Source: JBNKZU01 sp050301795 (GTDB lineage Bacteria > Pseudomonadota > Gammaproteobacteria > Thiohalomonadales > Thiohalomonadaceae). From it: a stretch of 31,958 nt of DNA. Where the stretch lies: positions 1 to 31,958 of the forward strand of contig JBNKZU010000028.1 in assembly GCA_050301795.1 (NCBI GenBank). The letters run 5' to 3'. This document shows, in pieces, positions 1-8,188 of the stretch (its first letter is position 1; each line of letters begins with the position of its first letter). The translations under genes were made by a program, and so were the position numbers. The notes beneath the pieces were generated by a model. The model had not been told where the DNA came from. It did no database searches and saw only the letters and a list, made by a program, of their open reading frames with translations.

Positions 1-1
1 G

Positions 2-871
2 TGGAAATCAATCGAAAAAGCACTAAGCAAAACATTAAATCGACCATTTAATTTATGCTCTCAAACCCCTTTAGGCGGTGGTTGCATCAACTCGGCCTAT
101 CGTATCTCAGATGGGAGTGAAAGCTATTTTGTAAAAGTGAATCGAGCAGATCATGGAGATATGTTTGCCGCCGAGGCCGATGGGCTTGAAGAGCTTTCGC
201 GTTCAAATACCATCCGAATACCTAAGCCGGTAGCACATGGAATAGATGGCGGATACTCGTGGCTGGTGATGGAGTTGATTCCGTTTGGTGGTAGTGGTGA
301 TATGGCACGGTTTGGGGAGCAACTGGCGCAAATGCATCAGCACACAGCGGATCAATATGGGTGGTTTCGAGACAACACCATCGGCTCAACCCCTCAACAC
401 AACGATTACTGTAACGACTGGATCACCTTTCTGCGCAGGCATCGCTACGGTTACCAGCTCGATCTGGCCGAACGTAACGGCGGGACTCGTCGGCTCATTG
501 ATAACGGGCGCTTGCTGGTTGAAAAGCTGGATCACTTTTTTAGTGGATACTCTCCTGCCCCATCACTGTTACATGGTGATCTCTGGTCAGGCAACTACGC
601 ATTCAGCAGCGAAGGCGAGGCGGTGATCTACGATCCGGCAGTCTACTATGGCGATCGTGAGGCCGATATGGCGATGACCGAGCTTTTTGGTGCCTTCGGG
701 AGTCAGTTCTACCGTGGATATGAGTCGGTATGGCCACTGGATCAGGGCTATCGCGTTCGCAAAACACTCTACAACCTCTATCACATTATCAACCACTTCA
801 ATCTGTTTGGTGGCGGCTATCAGACACAGGCGATGTCAATGATTGATCGTCTCCTTGGAGAGGTTATATAG
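2..871 (+). CDS. Fructosamine kinase family protein (5' end cut by the window edge)
   Basis: This is a small-molecule kinase of the fructosamine/ketosamine-3-kinase (YniA) family, which phosphorylates glycated amines using an aminoglycoside-phosphotransferase-like fold. The frame is open from base 2, and the first residues (WKSIEKALSKTLN) match the family N-terminus. Base 1 is G, so an ATG ending at base 1 is the likely start and only about one codon lies outside the window. Visible elements are the Gly-rich nucleotide loop LGGGCINSAYRI, the ATP lysine in YFVKVN (codon 134-136), the catalytic loop LLHGDLWSGN, and the metal motif YDPAVYYGDRE. A shorter start at 137 would remove the Gly loop and lysine and is therefore rejected. 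The exact substrate cannot be told from sequence. Its stop lies 43 nt before the next gene on the same strand. Confidence 0.9.
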   Translation, partial: WKSIEKALSKTLNRPFNLCSQTPLGGGCINSAYRISDGSESYFVKVNRADHGDMFAAEADGLEELSRSNTIRIPKPVAHGIDGGYSWLVMELIPFGGSGDMARFGEQLAQMHQHTADQYGWFRDNTIGSTPQHNDYCNDWITFLRRHRYGYQLDLAERNGGTRRLIDNGRLLVEKLDHFFSGYSPAPSLLHGDLWSGNYAFSSEGEAVIYDPAVYYGDREADMAMTELFGAFGSQFYRGYESVWPLDQGYRVRKTLYNLYHIINHFNLFGGGYQTQAMSMIDRLLGEVI

Positions 872-914
872 TTAGCCGCCGTACTCTCATCAGATAATTA
901 AGGTAGTCATAGTT

Positions 915-1943
915 GTGTCAGACAGGATAAGGAAACCGATGGATAGTGAAGTGCTTCGGTTATCGCACCTGCATCCTCGTTACTGGATCACCTGGTTCGG
1001 GTTTCTGCTGTTGCTGCTGATCTCATGGTTACCAGGATCGATACGTCGCGGAATCGGAAAGCTGTTCGGGCGGCTGTTTCTTTCAGGAAATAAAAAGCGT
1101 AACGAAATCATTAATACCAATCTGGAGTGGGCATTACCACATTTGAATGCACAACAGCGAAAAGCGCTAACCAGACAAATTTCTGCATATTATGGGCAGT
1201 TAATTTTAGATCTGGGTGTTCTCTGGTGGGCGCCCCATCGCCGTTTGAAGAATCAGTTTAAGATTGAGGGTGGTGAGCATATTGAACGCCTTATAAAAGA
1301 GGGGCGCAATGGTGTGCTGATAACCAACCACTCATACTTCATTGATTTCTGGGCGCTGATTCTCACCAGCCTTTATCCAGTAGCAGGTTATGCCCAGCGG
1401 GCGCGCAATCCGATCTTCCAGTGGGCGATGGACAAAAGTCGCAGGCGCTATGGTGGTACTGTGCTGATGAGAGAATCGAGTTTTCGTGATGTGGTGCGTA
1501 GTGTTGCCACCGGGAAATATCTCCTCTATGCAGCCGATGACGATTATGGCTCTCAGAATTCGGTATTTGCGCCGCTGTTTGGGATTCAGAAAGCTACATT
1601 AACCGTGCCCTCCAGAATAGCAAGGCTCACGGGTGCAGTGCTGGTTCCGGTAACCTGCTATTTTGATGAGTCACTGAAGAGATATCGGGTTGTGATAATG
1701 GCTCCGCTGGAAGGTGTGCCCGGTGAAGACCCTGTTGCCGATGCAACCGCAATCAATCAGGCGATAGAGACGATGGTTTTAATGGCACCAGAACAGCAAT
1801 ATCTGTGGGGGTTACGTTTTTATCAAACCCGACCTGATGGCTCCCCACCACCCTACAAGATGAAAGGCAAACCAGGATCCGGACCGAGACCACGGCCAGA
1901 CACTCCGGCAAAACCGTCAGGTGATGGTATTATCAGCAAATGA
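915..1943 (+). CDS. LpxL/LpxM-family acyltransferase, paralogue 1
   Basis: The protein belongs to the lipid A biosynthesis (lauroyl) acyltransferase superfamily, which transfers an acyl chain from acyl-ACP at the inner face of the inner membrane. One membrane segment (about residues 24-42, WITWFGFLLLLLISWLPG) is followed by the acyltransferase domain. The catalytic motif is H139-X4-D144 in TNHSYFIDF. LpxL proteins usually have HX4E, so this is the HX4D variant. The family block YAADDDYGSQNSVFAPLF and the C-terminal QYLWGLRFYQTRPDG are present. The start given is GTG 915. ATG 939 is in frame with a better-placed AAGGA and may be the true start. It overlaps the next paralogue by 4 nt (ATGA), so the two are probably co-translated. 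The substrate may be lipid A or another lipid. Confidence 0.85.
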   Translation: MSDRIRKPMDSEVLRLSHLHPRYWITWFGFLLLLLISWLPGSIRRGIGKLFGRLFLSGNKKRNEIINTNLEWALPHLNAQQRKALTRQISAYYGQLILDLGVLWWAPHRRLKNQFKIEGGEHIERLIKEGRNGVLITNHSYFIDFWALILTSLYPVAGYAQRARNPIFQWAMDKSRRRYGGTVLMRESSFRDVVRSVATGKYLLYAADDDYGSQNSVFAPLFGIQKATLTVPSRIARLTGAVLVPVTCYFDESLKRYRVVIMAPLEGVPGEDPVADATAINQAIETMVLMAPEQQYLWGLRFYQTRPDGSPPPYKMKGKPGSGPRPRPDTPAKPSGDGIISK

Positions 1944-2944
1944 GTTCTAGCGATAAAACAGCAAAGGGAAAGATCGATAACGCATTTGATAGCCGCTTTC
2001 TACTGCCGGGATACTGGCTAGTCTGGTTCGGTTTTGCGCTGTTATGGCTTCTGAAATGGCTCCCCCATCGCTGGCGACAGTCATTGGGTCGGATGCTTGG
2101 GAGGTCTGTTTTTTCCAGAAACAGTAAGCGAACCGAGATCATCAACACCAATCTTGAATGGACACATCCACACTGGAGTGCAGCGCAGCGAGCCACAGCG
2201 ACTCACGGATTGTCAGGCTATCTTGGCCAGATGATTGTGGAGTTTGGAACTCTCTGGTGGGGATCGGACAGGAGTTTTGACGAACTGTACCAGATCGAAG
2301 GCCGGGAGCATCTGGATCAACTCATCGCAGCAAAACGCAATATTGTATTAATCACCGGGCATTCGGTCTTTATTGATCTCTGCGGGATGGCGGTATCGCG
2401 CCACTATCCGATGGTCGGATATGTGAATAAGAGCCGAAATCCATTAATGCAGTGGATGATGAGTCATGGTCGAAGTCGATATGGACTAAAGGTATTACAG
2501 CGCGAGTCCGGTCTGCGTGAGTTAATGCGGAATATTACCTCTGGTCGTTTGCCATATTATGTTGTTGATGAAGATTTTGGTCCGCAACAATCCATATTTG
2601 TACCATTTTATGATGTTGCCAAGGCGACACTTACAACCCCCGCGCGTATTGCAAAAATGACAGACGCTGCGGTTGTGCCAGTATCGGCATACTTTGATAA
2701 AAAGAGTGGTAAATACCAGGTGGTAATATTGCCACCACTACAGAACTTTCCCTCAGGGAATACCGGGCAGGATGCGACAGCCGTCAATCGGGCACTTGAA
2801 GCGTTAATTGATCTCGCTCCAGAGCAGTATATGTGGACACTGCGGCTATTCCAGAGCCGACCGGATGGCTCCCCTCCCCCCTACACCATGAATGGCAAAC
2901 CGGGTTCCGGCCCACGCCCTCGCCCAACCGATCTGAGCCACTAA
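1940..2944 (+). CDS. LpxL/LpxM-family acyltransferase, paralogue 2
   Basis: This is a tandem paralogue of the preceding gene, with the same plan: an N-terminal membrane segment (about residues 26-42, YWLVWFGFALLWLLKWLP), the motif H141-X4-D146 in TGHSVFIDL, and the block VVDEDFGPQQSIFVPFYDV. Both proteins end in nearly the same tail, RPDGSPPPY then GKPGSGPRPRP, which is not part of the usual LpxL C-terminus. The shared tail and the ATGA overlap point to a duplication with continued co-expression. By family it should be an inner-membrane acyl-ACP-dependent acyltransferase. Whether it acts on lipid A, on the product of its neighbour, or on another lipid is open. It converges on a canonical LpxL-like gene on the other strand. 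Confidence 0.85.
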   Translation: MSSSDKTAKGKIDNAFDSRFLLPGYWLVWFGFALLWLLKWLPHRWRQSLGRMLGRSVFSRNSKRTEIINTNLEWTHPHWSAAQRATATHGLSGYLGQMIVEFGTLWWGSDRSFDELYQIEGREHLDQLIAAKRNIVLITGHSVFIDLCGMAVSRHYPMVGYVNKSRNPLMQWMMSHGRSRYGLKVLQRESGLRELMRNITSGRLPYYVVDEDFGPQQSIFVPFYDVAKATLTTPARIAKMTDAAVVPVSAYFDKKSGKYQVVILPPLQNFPSGNTGQDATAVNRALEALIDLAPEQYMWTLRLFQSRPDGSPPPYTMNGKPGSGPRPRPTDLSH

Positions 2945-2954
2945 ATCTGGAACA

Positions 2955-3043
2955 CCCTCACCCCAACCCCGGAAGGAGAGGGACTTCACAGCGTTAATTT
3001 TGCCATTCCCTCTCCCCTTCCGGGGAGAGGGCCAGGGTGAGGG
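2955..3043. repeat. Long imperfect palindrome rich in CCCTC/GAGGG
   Basis: Left arm 2955-2983 (CCCTCACCCC...GGAGAGGGA) pairs with right arm 3007-3043 (TCCCTCTCCCC...CAGGGTGAGGG), and the right arm has a further internal CCCC/GGGG hairpin at 3014-3025. It lies between two convergent genes. The form is that of a dispersed intergenic palindromic (REP/MITE-like) element, and it could also terminate transcription from both sides. The family assignment is inference. Confidence 0.7.
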
Positions 3044-3099
3044 AGAGAATAACGACCCGAAATGTTGATCGACTTTTTTCTCAAAGATAAAACATGGAG

Positions 3100-3134
3100 C
3101 CGGGACTTCAGTCCCGGAGCGCGGCTAAAGCCGC
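3100..3134. repeat. Double-hairpin REP-like element
   Basis: Two adjacent perfect hairpins are present: CCGGGAC-TTCA-GTCCCGG at 3100-3117 and GCGGCT-AA-AGCCGC at 3121-3134. Their GC content is well above the flanks. The paired-hairpin layout in a convergent intergenic gap is typical of REP-type dispersed repeats. It ends only 14 nt from the stop of the minus-strand acyltransferase and may act in transcript 3'-end formation. Confidence 0.65.
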
Positions 3135-3148
3135 ACTTCCAACGGGTA

Positions 3149-4033
3149 TTATGGATAGAATGGCTTTTTACCATCCGGTCTGGTTCTAAAGCGTTTGTAG
3201 CTCCATTGGTATTGATACGGAAACTGGCGAATTGCGTTTTCAACCGCAAGGTTGATGGACGTGGCAAGCTGTTCAGTGGTTTGGTTCGGCTTGAGGTCGT
3301 TAATCGCGATAAAGTGCATCTTAAACCCCCGACCCCATGACAATCTCTCAGCTACAGCAAGGATCGGTGAGGCGCCACTTTTCTGGTAAAGGCGGGGTAA
3401 TAACGACATGGTATTGGAACTAATATTAAAAAATGGTGCAAAAACACCACCATTGTCACGCGGATCCTGATCTGGAGGGATGCCGACAAAGCGATTTTCC
3501 GCCAGAGTGTTGAACAATGCCTTTACTCCCCTGGTTGAAGTGGGAACCAGGTTGGCACCAAACTTTTGGCGAGCTTGTTTAACCTCATCCTCAAGGGCGT
3601 TAAAACGTAACGGGCGGTAGAGAGAGGTAATATTGTAGTGTCGTGAACAGTAGAGGCTGACCAACTCCCATGAGCCTAAATGAGGACCGATTATTAAGAC
3701 CCCTTTTCCGTGATCGATGGCATCATTAACAACCGCTTCACCGACAACCTCTTTCGTCAGTTGATCAAATCGTTTTGGATCTGAAAACCAGATGACCGCA
3801 GTTTCAAACAGGGTTTTACTGGTTTCGATTAAAGATTTAAAGAGTAACCACTCGTTCGATAAAGCGCCTCTATCCGGGAAGCACAACAAAATGTTTTTAC
3901 GACTAATGGCTCGGTGCTGGTTTGGAATGAGATAGAGGATGATGCCGAGAATCCATCCCAATAGATGGGTTACTGCTAAAGGCAATCGGGAAAAAAGCTT
4001 AAGTAGGACAACGCCTGGATTATTCATTCTCAT
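3149..4033 (-). CDS. Lipid A biosynthesis acyltransferase, LpxL type
   Basis: This is the canonical member of the acyltransferase set in this window. The catalytic HX4E motif sits in IGPHLGSWELVSLY, followed by SLYRPLR and the block GIPPDQDPRDNGGVFAPFF, all typical of LpxL/HtrB lauroyl transferases. The C-terminus YQWSYKRFRTRPDGKKPFYP is also typical. An N-terminal hydrophobic stretch of about 20 residues (LAVTHLLGWILGIILYLI) anchors it to the inner membrane. The expected role is addition of a secondary acyl chain to Kdo2-lipid IVA. It overlaps the end of ttcA. ATG 4033 is used here (14-nt overlap), with ATG 4027 and GTG 4051 as in-frame alternatives. Length is about 294 residues, slightly under the usual 300-310. 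Confidence 0.88.
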   Translation of the reverse strand: MRMNNPGVVLLKLFSRLPLAVTHLLGWILGIILYLIPNQHRAISRKNILLCFPDRGALSNEWLLFKSLIETSKTLFETAVIWFSDPKRFDQLTKEVVGEAVVNDAIDHGKGVLIIGPHLGSWELVSLYCSRHYNITSLYRPLRFNALEDEVKQARQKFGANLVPTSTRGVKALFNTLAENRFVGIPPDQDPRDNGGVFAPFFNISSNTMSLLPRLYQKSGASPILAVAERLSWGRGFKMHFIAINDLKPNQTTEQLATSINLAVENAIRQFPYQYQWSYKRFRTRPDGKKPFYP

Positions 4034-4775
4034 CAGGGCGGTTATCGTCACTCATCAGCGGGCGCATCGTTGTGAGCAGGTTTTTAAATAGACCTTTATG
4101 CCGTTTCTCCTCCTCACCGAGCAGCGCTTTAAAGTGCTGGCGCTCAGTTGGCATTGAGAAGCAGGCAGGGCAGTTATCTGGCACAACAGGCAATTCGGCA
4201 TGTTCGGCAAAGGCGGCGGATTGACGCTCACGCATATAGACCATGGGTCGAATAATGCGTAAATCACCTGAATCGTTGGTGTAGTGAGCCTTCATGGTGC
4301 GAAGTTGGCCACGATGAAAGGCCGACATTAAAAAGCTTTCCGCCAAATCATCAAGATGTTGCGCCAGGGCAATGACGTTATACCCCTCTTTTCTAGCGGT
4401 TGAGTAGATAATGCCGCGCTTCATACGTGAACAAAAGGCACAAAATGAGAAGTGGGGATCATCCTGATACTGTGCTGCATCGTCAGCTATCGGCTGTGAT
4501 TGATAAAAATAGGGAACCGCCATCTCCTCAAGATAGGGCTTGAGAATAGAGGGGTCGAATCCCGGGATTTGTGGATCGACAGTGATTGCTCCTATCTCAA
4601 AATGAATCGGTGCATGTCGTTGTAGATGACGTAAAACATGCAGCAGAGTTAAAGAGTCTTTACCACCAGAGAGACCAAGCAGAACCCGATCACCCTCTTG
4701 AATCATTTGATAGTCAGCAATGGCGCGGCCAATCGGGCGCATAAGTAGTTTTGGGAGTTTTAGTATTGGCTTCAT
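4020..4775 (-). CDS. ttcA: tRNA 2-thiocytidine(32) synthetase TtcA
   Basis: TtcA thiolates cytidine 32 of certain tRNAs, using ATP and a [4Fe-4S] cluster in the cytoplasm. The PP-loop for ATP adenylation is SGGKDS at residues 36-41. Cysteine pairs for the cluster are C112-X2-C115 (FCAFCSRMKRG) and C202-X2-C205 (NCPACFSM), at the positions where E. coli TtcA has its Cys pair and third cluster ligand. The motif LAQHLDDLAESFLM is also conserved. At 251 residues it is shorter than the roughly 310 of E. coli, lacking N- and C-terminal extensions but no motif. It is transcribed away from the rhodanese gene, with a 129-nt divergent gap between them, and its stop overlaps the downstream acyltransferase start. 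Confidence 0.93.
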   Translation of the reverse strand: MKPILKLPKLLMRPIGRAIADYQMIQEGDRVLLGLSGGKDSLTLLHVLRHLQRHAPIHFEIGAITVDPQIPGFDPSILKPYLEEMAVPYFYQSQPIADDAAQYQDDPHFSFCAFCSRMKRGIIYSTARKEGYNVIALAQHLDDLAESFLMSAFHRGQLRTMKAHYTNDSGDLRIIRPMVYMRERQSAAFAEHAELPVVPDNCPACFSMPTERQHFKALLGEEEKRHKGLFKNLLTTMRPLMSDDNRPDENE

Positions 4776-4904
4776 AGGGGGTGATTGTACAACAAAAGTT
4801 GAACAAAATTGATACGCCCATAGATTGATTATGCGTTATCGTGAATAATGGTGTACCTGTCTCATAATAATAAAACGGACGAATAAGTTTAGGAGAGGCA
4901 GATA

Positions 4905-5348
4905 GTGGAGGAGATAAATTTGAGCAACACAGTTTTAAAACATCTGACGCCGATTGAGGCGCATCAGTTACTAGAAGAAAATCCACGAGCGGTTCTAATC
5001 GATGTTCGCTCAAATATGGAGTTTCTTTTTGTAGGACATCCTAAAGGGGCAATCCATATTCCATGGATCGACGAACCTGATTGGGATATTAATCCGAATT
5101 TTACGCGACAGATCAAAGAGCTGATGCTGGGGGGCATCATCGAGGATGAGGCGACAGGCTGTGCACCGATTATTCTCATTTGCCGTAGTGGAAAACGTTC
5201 AGTCGAAGCGGGGCAGAAACTTATCGAAGCAGGGTTTACCGACGTCTTTAATGTTCTTGACGGTTTTGAGGGCGAGTTGGATGATGACCATCATCGCAGC
5301 ACCTTAGGTGGATGGCGTTATGATGATCTGCCCTGGGAGCAGTGCTAG
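4905..5348 (+). CDS. Rhodanese-like domain protein
   Basis: This is a single-domain sulfurtransferase, about 147 residues. The persulfide-forming cysteine is C93 in the active-site loop LICRSGKRSVEAG (pattern CxxGxR), and the N-terminal CH2A-like segment VLIDVRSNMEFLFVGHPKGAIHIP is intact. No signal peptide is visible, so it is cytoplasmic. The start is GTG 4905 (AGGAG about 9 nt upstream). A TTG at 4920, preceded by GGAGGAG, is an alternative that removes five residues. It is divergent from ttcA, a sulfur-using tRNA thiolase, so a role in sulfur supply is possible, but that link rests only on position. Confidence 0.85.
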   Translation: MEEINLSNTVLKHLTPIEAHQLLEENPRAVLIDVRSNMEFLFVGHPKGAIHIPWIDEPDWDINPNFTRQIKELMLGGIIEDEATGCAPIILICRSGKRSVEAGQKLIEAGFTDVFNVLDGFEGELDDDHHRSTLGGWRYDDLPWEQC

Positions 5349-5356
5349 GAGCAAAT

Positions 5357-5390
5357 GTCACTCTTTCATATCGATATCAGAAAGAGTGAC
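5357..5390. terminator. Perfect 11-bp stem-loop between rhodanese gene and cyaA
   Basis: GTCACTCTTTC (5357-5367) and GAAAGAGTGAC (5380-5390) form an 11-bp perfect stem with a 12-nt loop that contains the palindrome ATATCGATAT. It begins 9 nt after the rhodanese stop. No T-run follows, so it could be a weak terminator, an mRNA stabiliser or a protein-binding dyad in the cyaA leader. Confidence 0.5.
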
Positions 5391-5425
5391 CCCTCACTGA
5401 TCTGCCAACTGCCTATCAGAATGCT

Positions 5426-8188
5426 GTGGGGGGAATGGTGAGTCTTGAGCAGAGTAGATTTGTTTTACAAAGCTTAGAGGGTGCCAACCGCATTCGTCTG
5501 CAACAGCTTTTTAAAGCGATCACTCCGGATCAATGTACCTTTTTAAAACTGTTACCCCTAATCATTCATAGCCAAAAGGCTCATTTTCCGTTTTTGGATC
5601 ATGAGGAACGTCCGTGTGGATTGTATGGATATCAAATGGATCAAGATATTCAAAAACTGGCACAGGCATGTTATCCGACATTTAATTATACCCCGCACCA
5701 ACATCAGGACTTTGATGCGCTCTATCTTATGGGCAGTACGGGGACGATTGCCTATAGTCAGCACAGCGATTTCGATATCTGGCTCTGTTATAAGAGAGCG
5801 TTTACATCAAAAGAGCTTAAGCAGATAAACCATAAATGTGTGCAAATTGAAAAAGAGGCAATGCGCTTTGGTCTTGAGATGCATATATTCCTGGTTCATA
5901 TTGATAGCTTTCGAGAGGGGCAACTGCCAGTACTCAGTAACGAAAGCAGCGGCTCTACCCAACATCATCTTTTAAAAGATGAGTTCTACCGCACCCTGAT
6001 TTTACTTACCGGAAAACACCCGCTGTGGTGGCATGTTCCAGTTAATGAAGAGAAGAACTATTCATCGTATTGCAGTGACTTGATCAAGAGCGATCAAAGC
6101 ATCTCAGAGTCAACACTGGACTTTGGTAAAATCGATTCCATACCTGCCAAGGAGTATTTCGGAGGCTCCATCTGGCAACTCTCAAAGGCAATCGACTCAC
6201 CCTATAAATCATTCATTAAGCTGATGCTAATCGAGTATTACATAAGCCAATATCCTGACGCCGAACTGTTATGCCATAAGTACAAAACTGCAATAATGCT
6301 TAAAACGCCAACACTTGAAAGCATTGACCCCTACAAGATGATGGTTGAGACGATCATAGAATACCTTGAAGAGATCGGGGATAAGCTTAGACTTGGATTG
6401 CTCTATCGGAGCTTCTACTCAAAGGTGGGCATTAATTTGAGTAATGTGGGGCACAATATCGATCCCTGGAAGCTTGAGACCATGAGAACAATGGTTAAAA
6501 GGTGGGGGTGGAGCCAATCGATGATTGAGTTCATGGATTCAAAAGAGCGATGGTATATCAAAGAGATACTTAAAGAGCATCAAGTCATCTATGAGTCGTT
6601 TGCTAAAGCGTATGAACGTCAAATTCAATTCGGTAAAAAAATTGAAGATGAACGACTTGTCAGTCAGCACGACCTCACCGTACTTGGAAGAAAGTTATTT
6701 ACAGCCTACGAACGTAAAGCCGATAAAATCGAGATCATTCGTGTTGGCATTGCAGAAAGGAGATTAATCGATAATGTAACGATCAATTATGAATGCGAAG
6801 AACGACTTGGAAATGTCTGGTCGCTTTATGTTGGAGAGCTATTAAAAAAAGAGCTGAATGATTCAAGCCCGGTAAAAAATACGCATAATATTGTCGAGCT
6901 ATTGATTTGGGCAGTTTTTAACCGGGTGATTAATCAGAGCACATCCATATCAGTAATAGGGATTTTAAAGCAGCGCCATGAGGAAATCGTCAATACGCTT
7001 ATCCCGGATATTCTGGATCTCTATCCGAATAATTTTTACACCACAGCAGAATTTGATCTCTATGAGCAAGCATCAACGATCATCAGTAACAGGCTCTATC
7101 TCAATGTCGGAAATCAAACCGATCAAAAAGGTTCAGGACTGGTTTCAATAGACCAGGTGGTGATCACAAGTTGGAAAGAGGTGTTTGTAAAACGATATGT
7201 CCGAGAGGATGCAGTGATAGAGGCGCTTCGTTATACACTTATGCGACAACAAAAAGAGGAGATCGCCGCATCAGATATTTTAGATACCATTAGTTACTCT
7301 ATTGTTGAAAGTGATGCAAAGATAAAAGCTACCATTGCTACGAATATCTCAAACATCGTAGAGTATTTGTTTAACCATAAACCTCCAGCCGCCAAGAGAT
7401 ATATCATTGCCATCGGAGAGGTGCTGTTTGCGATATCGCTCGATAAAAATGATCTGCAACATAAAACGATTCAAACACAATACGAACTATTGAATTATCT
7501 AGGAAGCTCAAACAAAGAGTTTATCGAAACAAGGATTGACCCTAACGTCCATATCACGCAACCACTTGTTCAGATGTACGATAAAAATGAACAAGGGTTA
7601 ATTCAGGTGTTTTATGAGACTGATGGTAATGATGTCGATATCTATGTGATTGATGAGCGAGGATCGCTTCATATACATCGTCGTGAATTTTTCACTGATG
7701 ACTCTTTAGTAAAACAGTATCAGAAGATTTTTACGACCATCATGAACCGCATCAATCTGTTGGTGGAAAATAACAGGCTTTCAGAAACGATAAACGGTTA
7801 TGAGTTTTATAAAATTAATCGAACAGAGGATCATGTTGATCTAATAAAGATGGAGATATCCTCACTCAATGATGATGACGACGATCTGCTTACATTCAAT
7901 GTCATTGTCGATAGCGATGAAGAGGGTCACATCTACTATACACTCTATTTATATGGCGAAGAGTATTCAAACCTGCTCTATGGAGATGAGCTATACCATA
8001 AGGTAGCACAAAGAGTTGTCTCAGAGCGTCCAAGTCATGGCAAGTATCCTATCTATATCTCAGACATCAGTATGGCTCCCGAACTGCTTGGCCACGATGG
8101 TTTGGATAGACTGCAAAGCCTTCACTTTCTAATCTATAAACAACGAATTGAAGAACTGCTGTTTAATGCGATTCAAAAGCTTCCTTAA
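5426..8188 (+). CDS. cyaA: Class I adenylate cyclase
   Basis: The protein makes cAMP from ATP in the cytoplasm and is the enterobacterial-type (class I) cyclase found in gammaproteobacteria. The nucleotidyltransferase-like catalytic signature is at about residues 101-123: MGSTGTIAYSQHSDFDIW, with GS and the paired metal-binding acidic residues of SDFDIW. The region around FGLEMHIFLV and YGGSIWQLSKAI-like (EYFGGSIWQLSKAIDSPYKSFIKL) is also conserved. Total length is 920 residues against about 850 in E. coli, with the long C-terminal regulatory half present. Start choice is uncertain: GTG 5426, ATG 5435 or GTG 5438, all close behind a G-run at 5428-5433 that probably serves as ribosome binding site. 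Its stop overlaps the stop of the convergent DHH gene by 4 nt. Confidence 0.92.
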   Translation: MGGMVSLEQSRFVLQSLEGANRIRLQQLFKAITPDQCTFLKLLPLIIHSQKAHFPFLDHEERPCGLYGYQMDQDIQKLAQACYPTFNYTPHQHQDFDALYLMGSTGTIAYSQHSDFDIWLCYKRAFTSKELKQINHKCVQIEKEAMRFGLEMHIFLVHIDSFREGQLPVLSNESSGSTQHHLLKDEFYRTLILLTGKHPLWWHVPVNEEKNYSSYCSDLIKSDQSISESTLDFGKIDSIPAKEYFGGSIWQLSKAIDSPYKSFIKLMLIEYYISQYPDAELLCHKYKTAIMLKTPTLESIDPYKMMVETIIEYLEEIGDKLRLGLLYRSFYSKVGINLSNVGHNIDPWKLETMRTMVKRWGWSQSMIEFMDSKERWYIKEILKEHQVIYESFAKAYERQIQFGKKIEDERLVSQHDLTVLGRKLFTAYERKADKIEIIRVGIAERRLIDNVTINYECEERLGNVWSLYVGELLKKELNDSSPVKNTHNIVELLIWAVFNRVINQSTSISVIGILKQRHEEIVNTLIPDILDLYPNNFYTTAEFDLYEQASTIISNRLYLNVGNQTDQKGSGLVSIDQVVITSWKEVFVKRYVREDAVIEALRYTLMRQQKEEIAASDILDTISYSIVESDAKIKATIATNISNIVEYLFNHKPPAAKRYIIAIGEVLFAISLDKNDLQHKTIQTQYELLNYLGSSNKEFIETRIDPNVHITQPLVQMYDKNEQGLIQVFYETDGNDVDIYVIDERGSLHIHRREFFTDDSLVKQYQKIFTTIMNRINLLVENNRLSETINGYEFYKINRTEDHVDLIKMEISSLNDDDDDLLTFNVIVDSDEEGHIYYTLYLYGEEYSNLLYGDELYHKVAQRVVSERPSHGKYPIYISDISMAPELLGHDGLDRLQSLHFLIYKQRIEELLFNAIQKLP

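Noticed and set aside
137..871. Start of the fructosamine kinase-like gene at ATG 137
   Set aside because: The frame is open to the window edge and the upstream part encodes the nucleotide loop and ATP lysine of the family.
3062..3340. Plus-strand frame of 92 codons overlapping the repeats and the LpxL-type gene
   Set aside because: It lies over palindromic repeats and antisense to a clear gene, with no recognisable domain.
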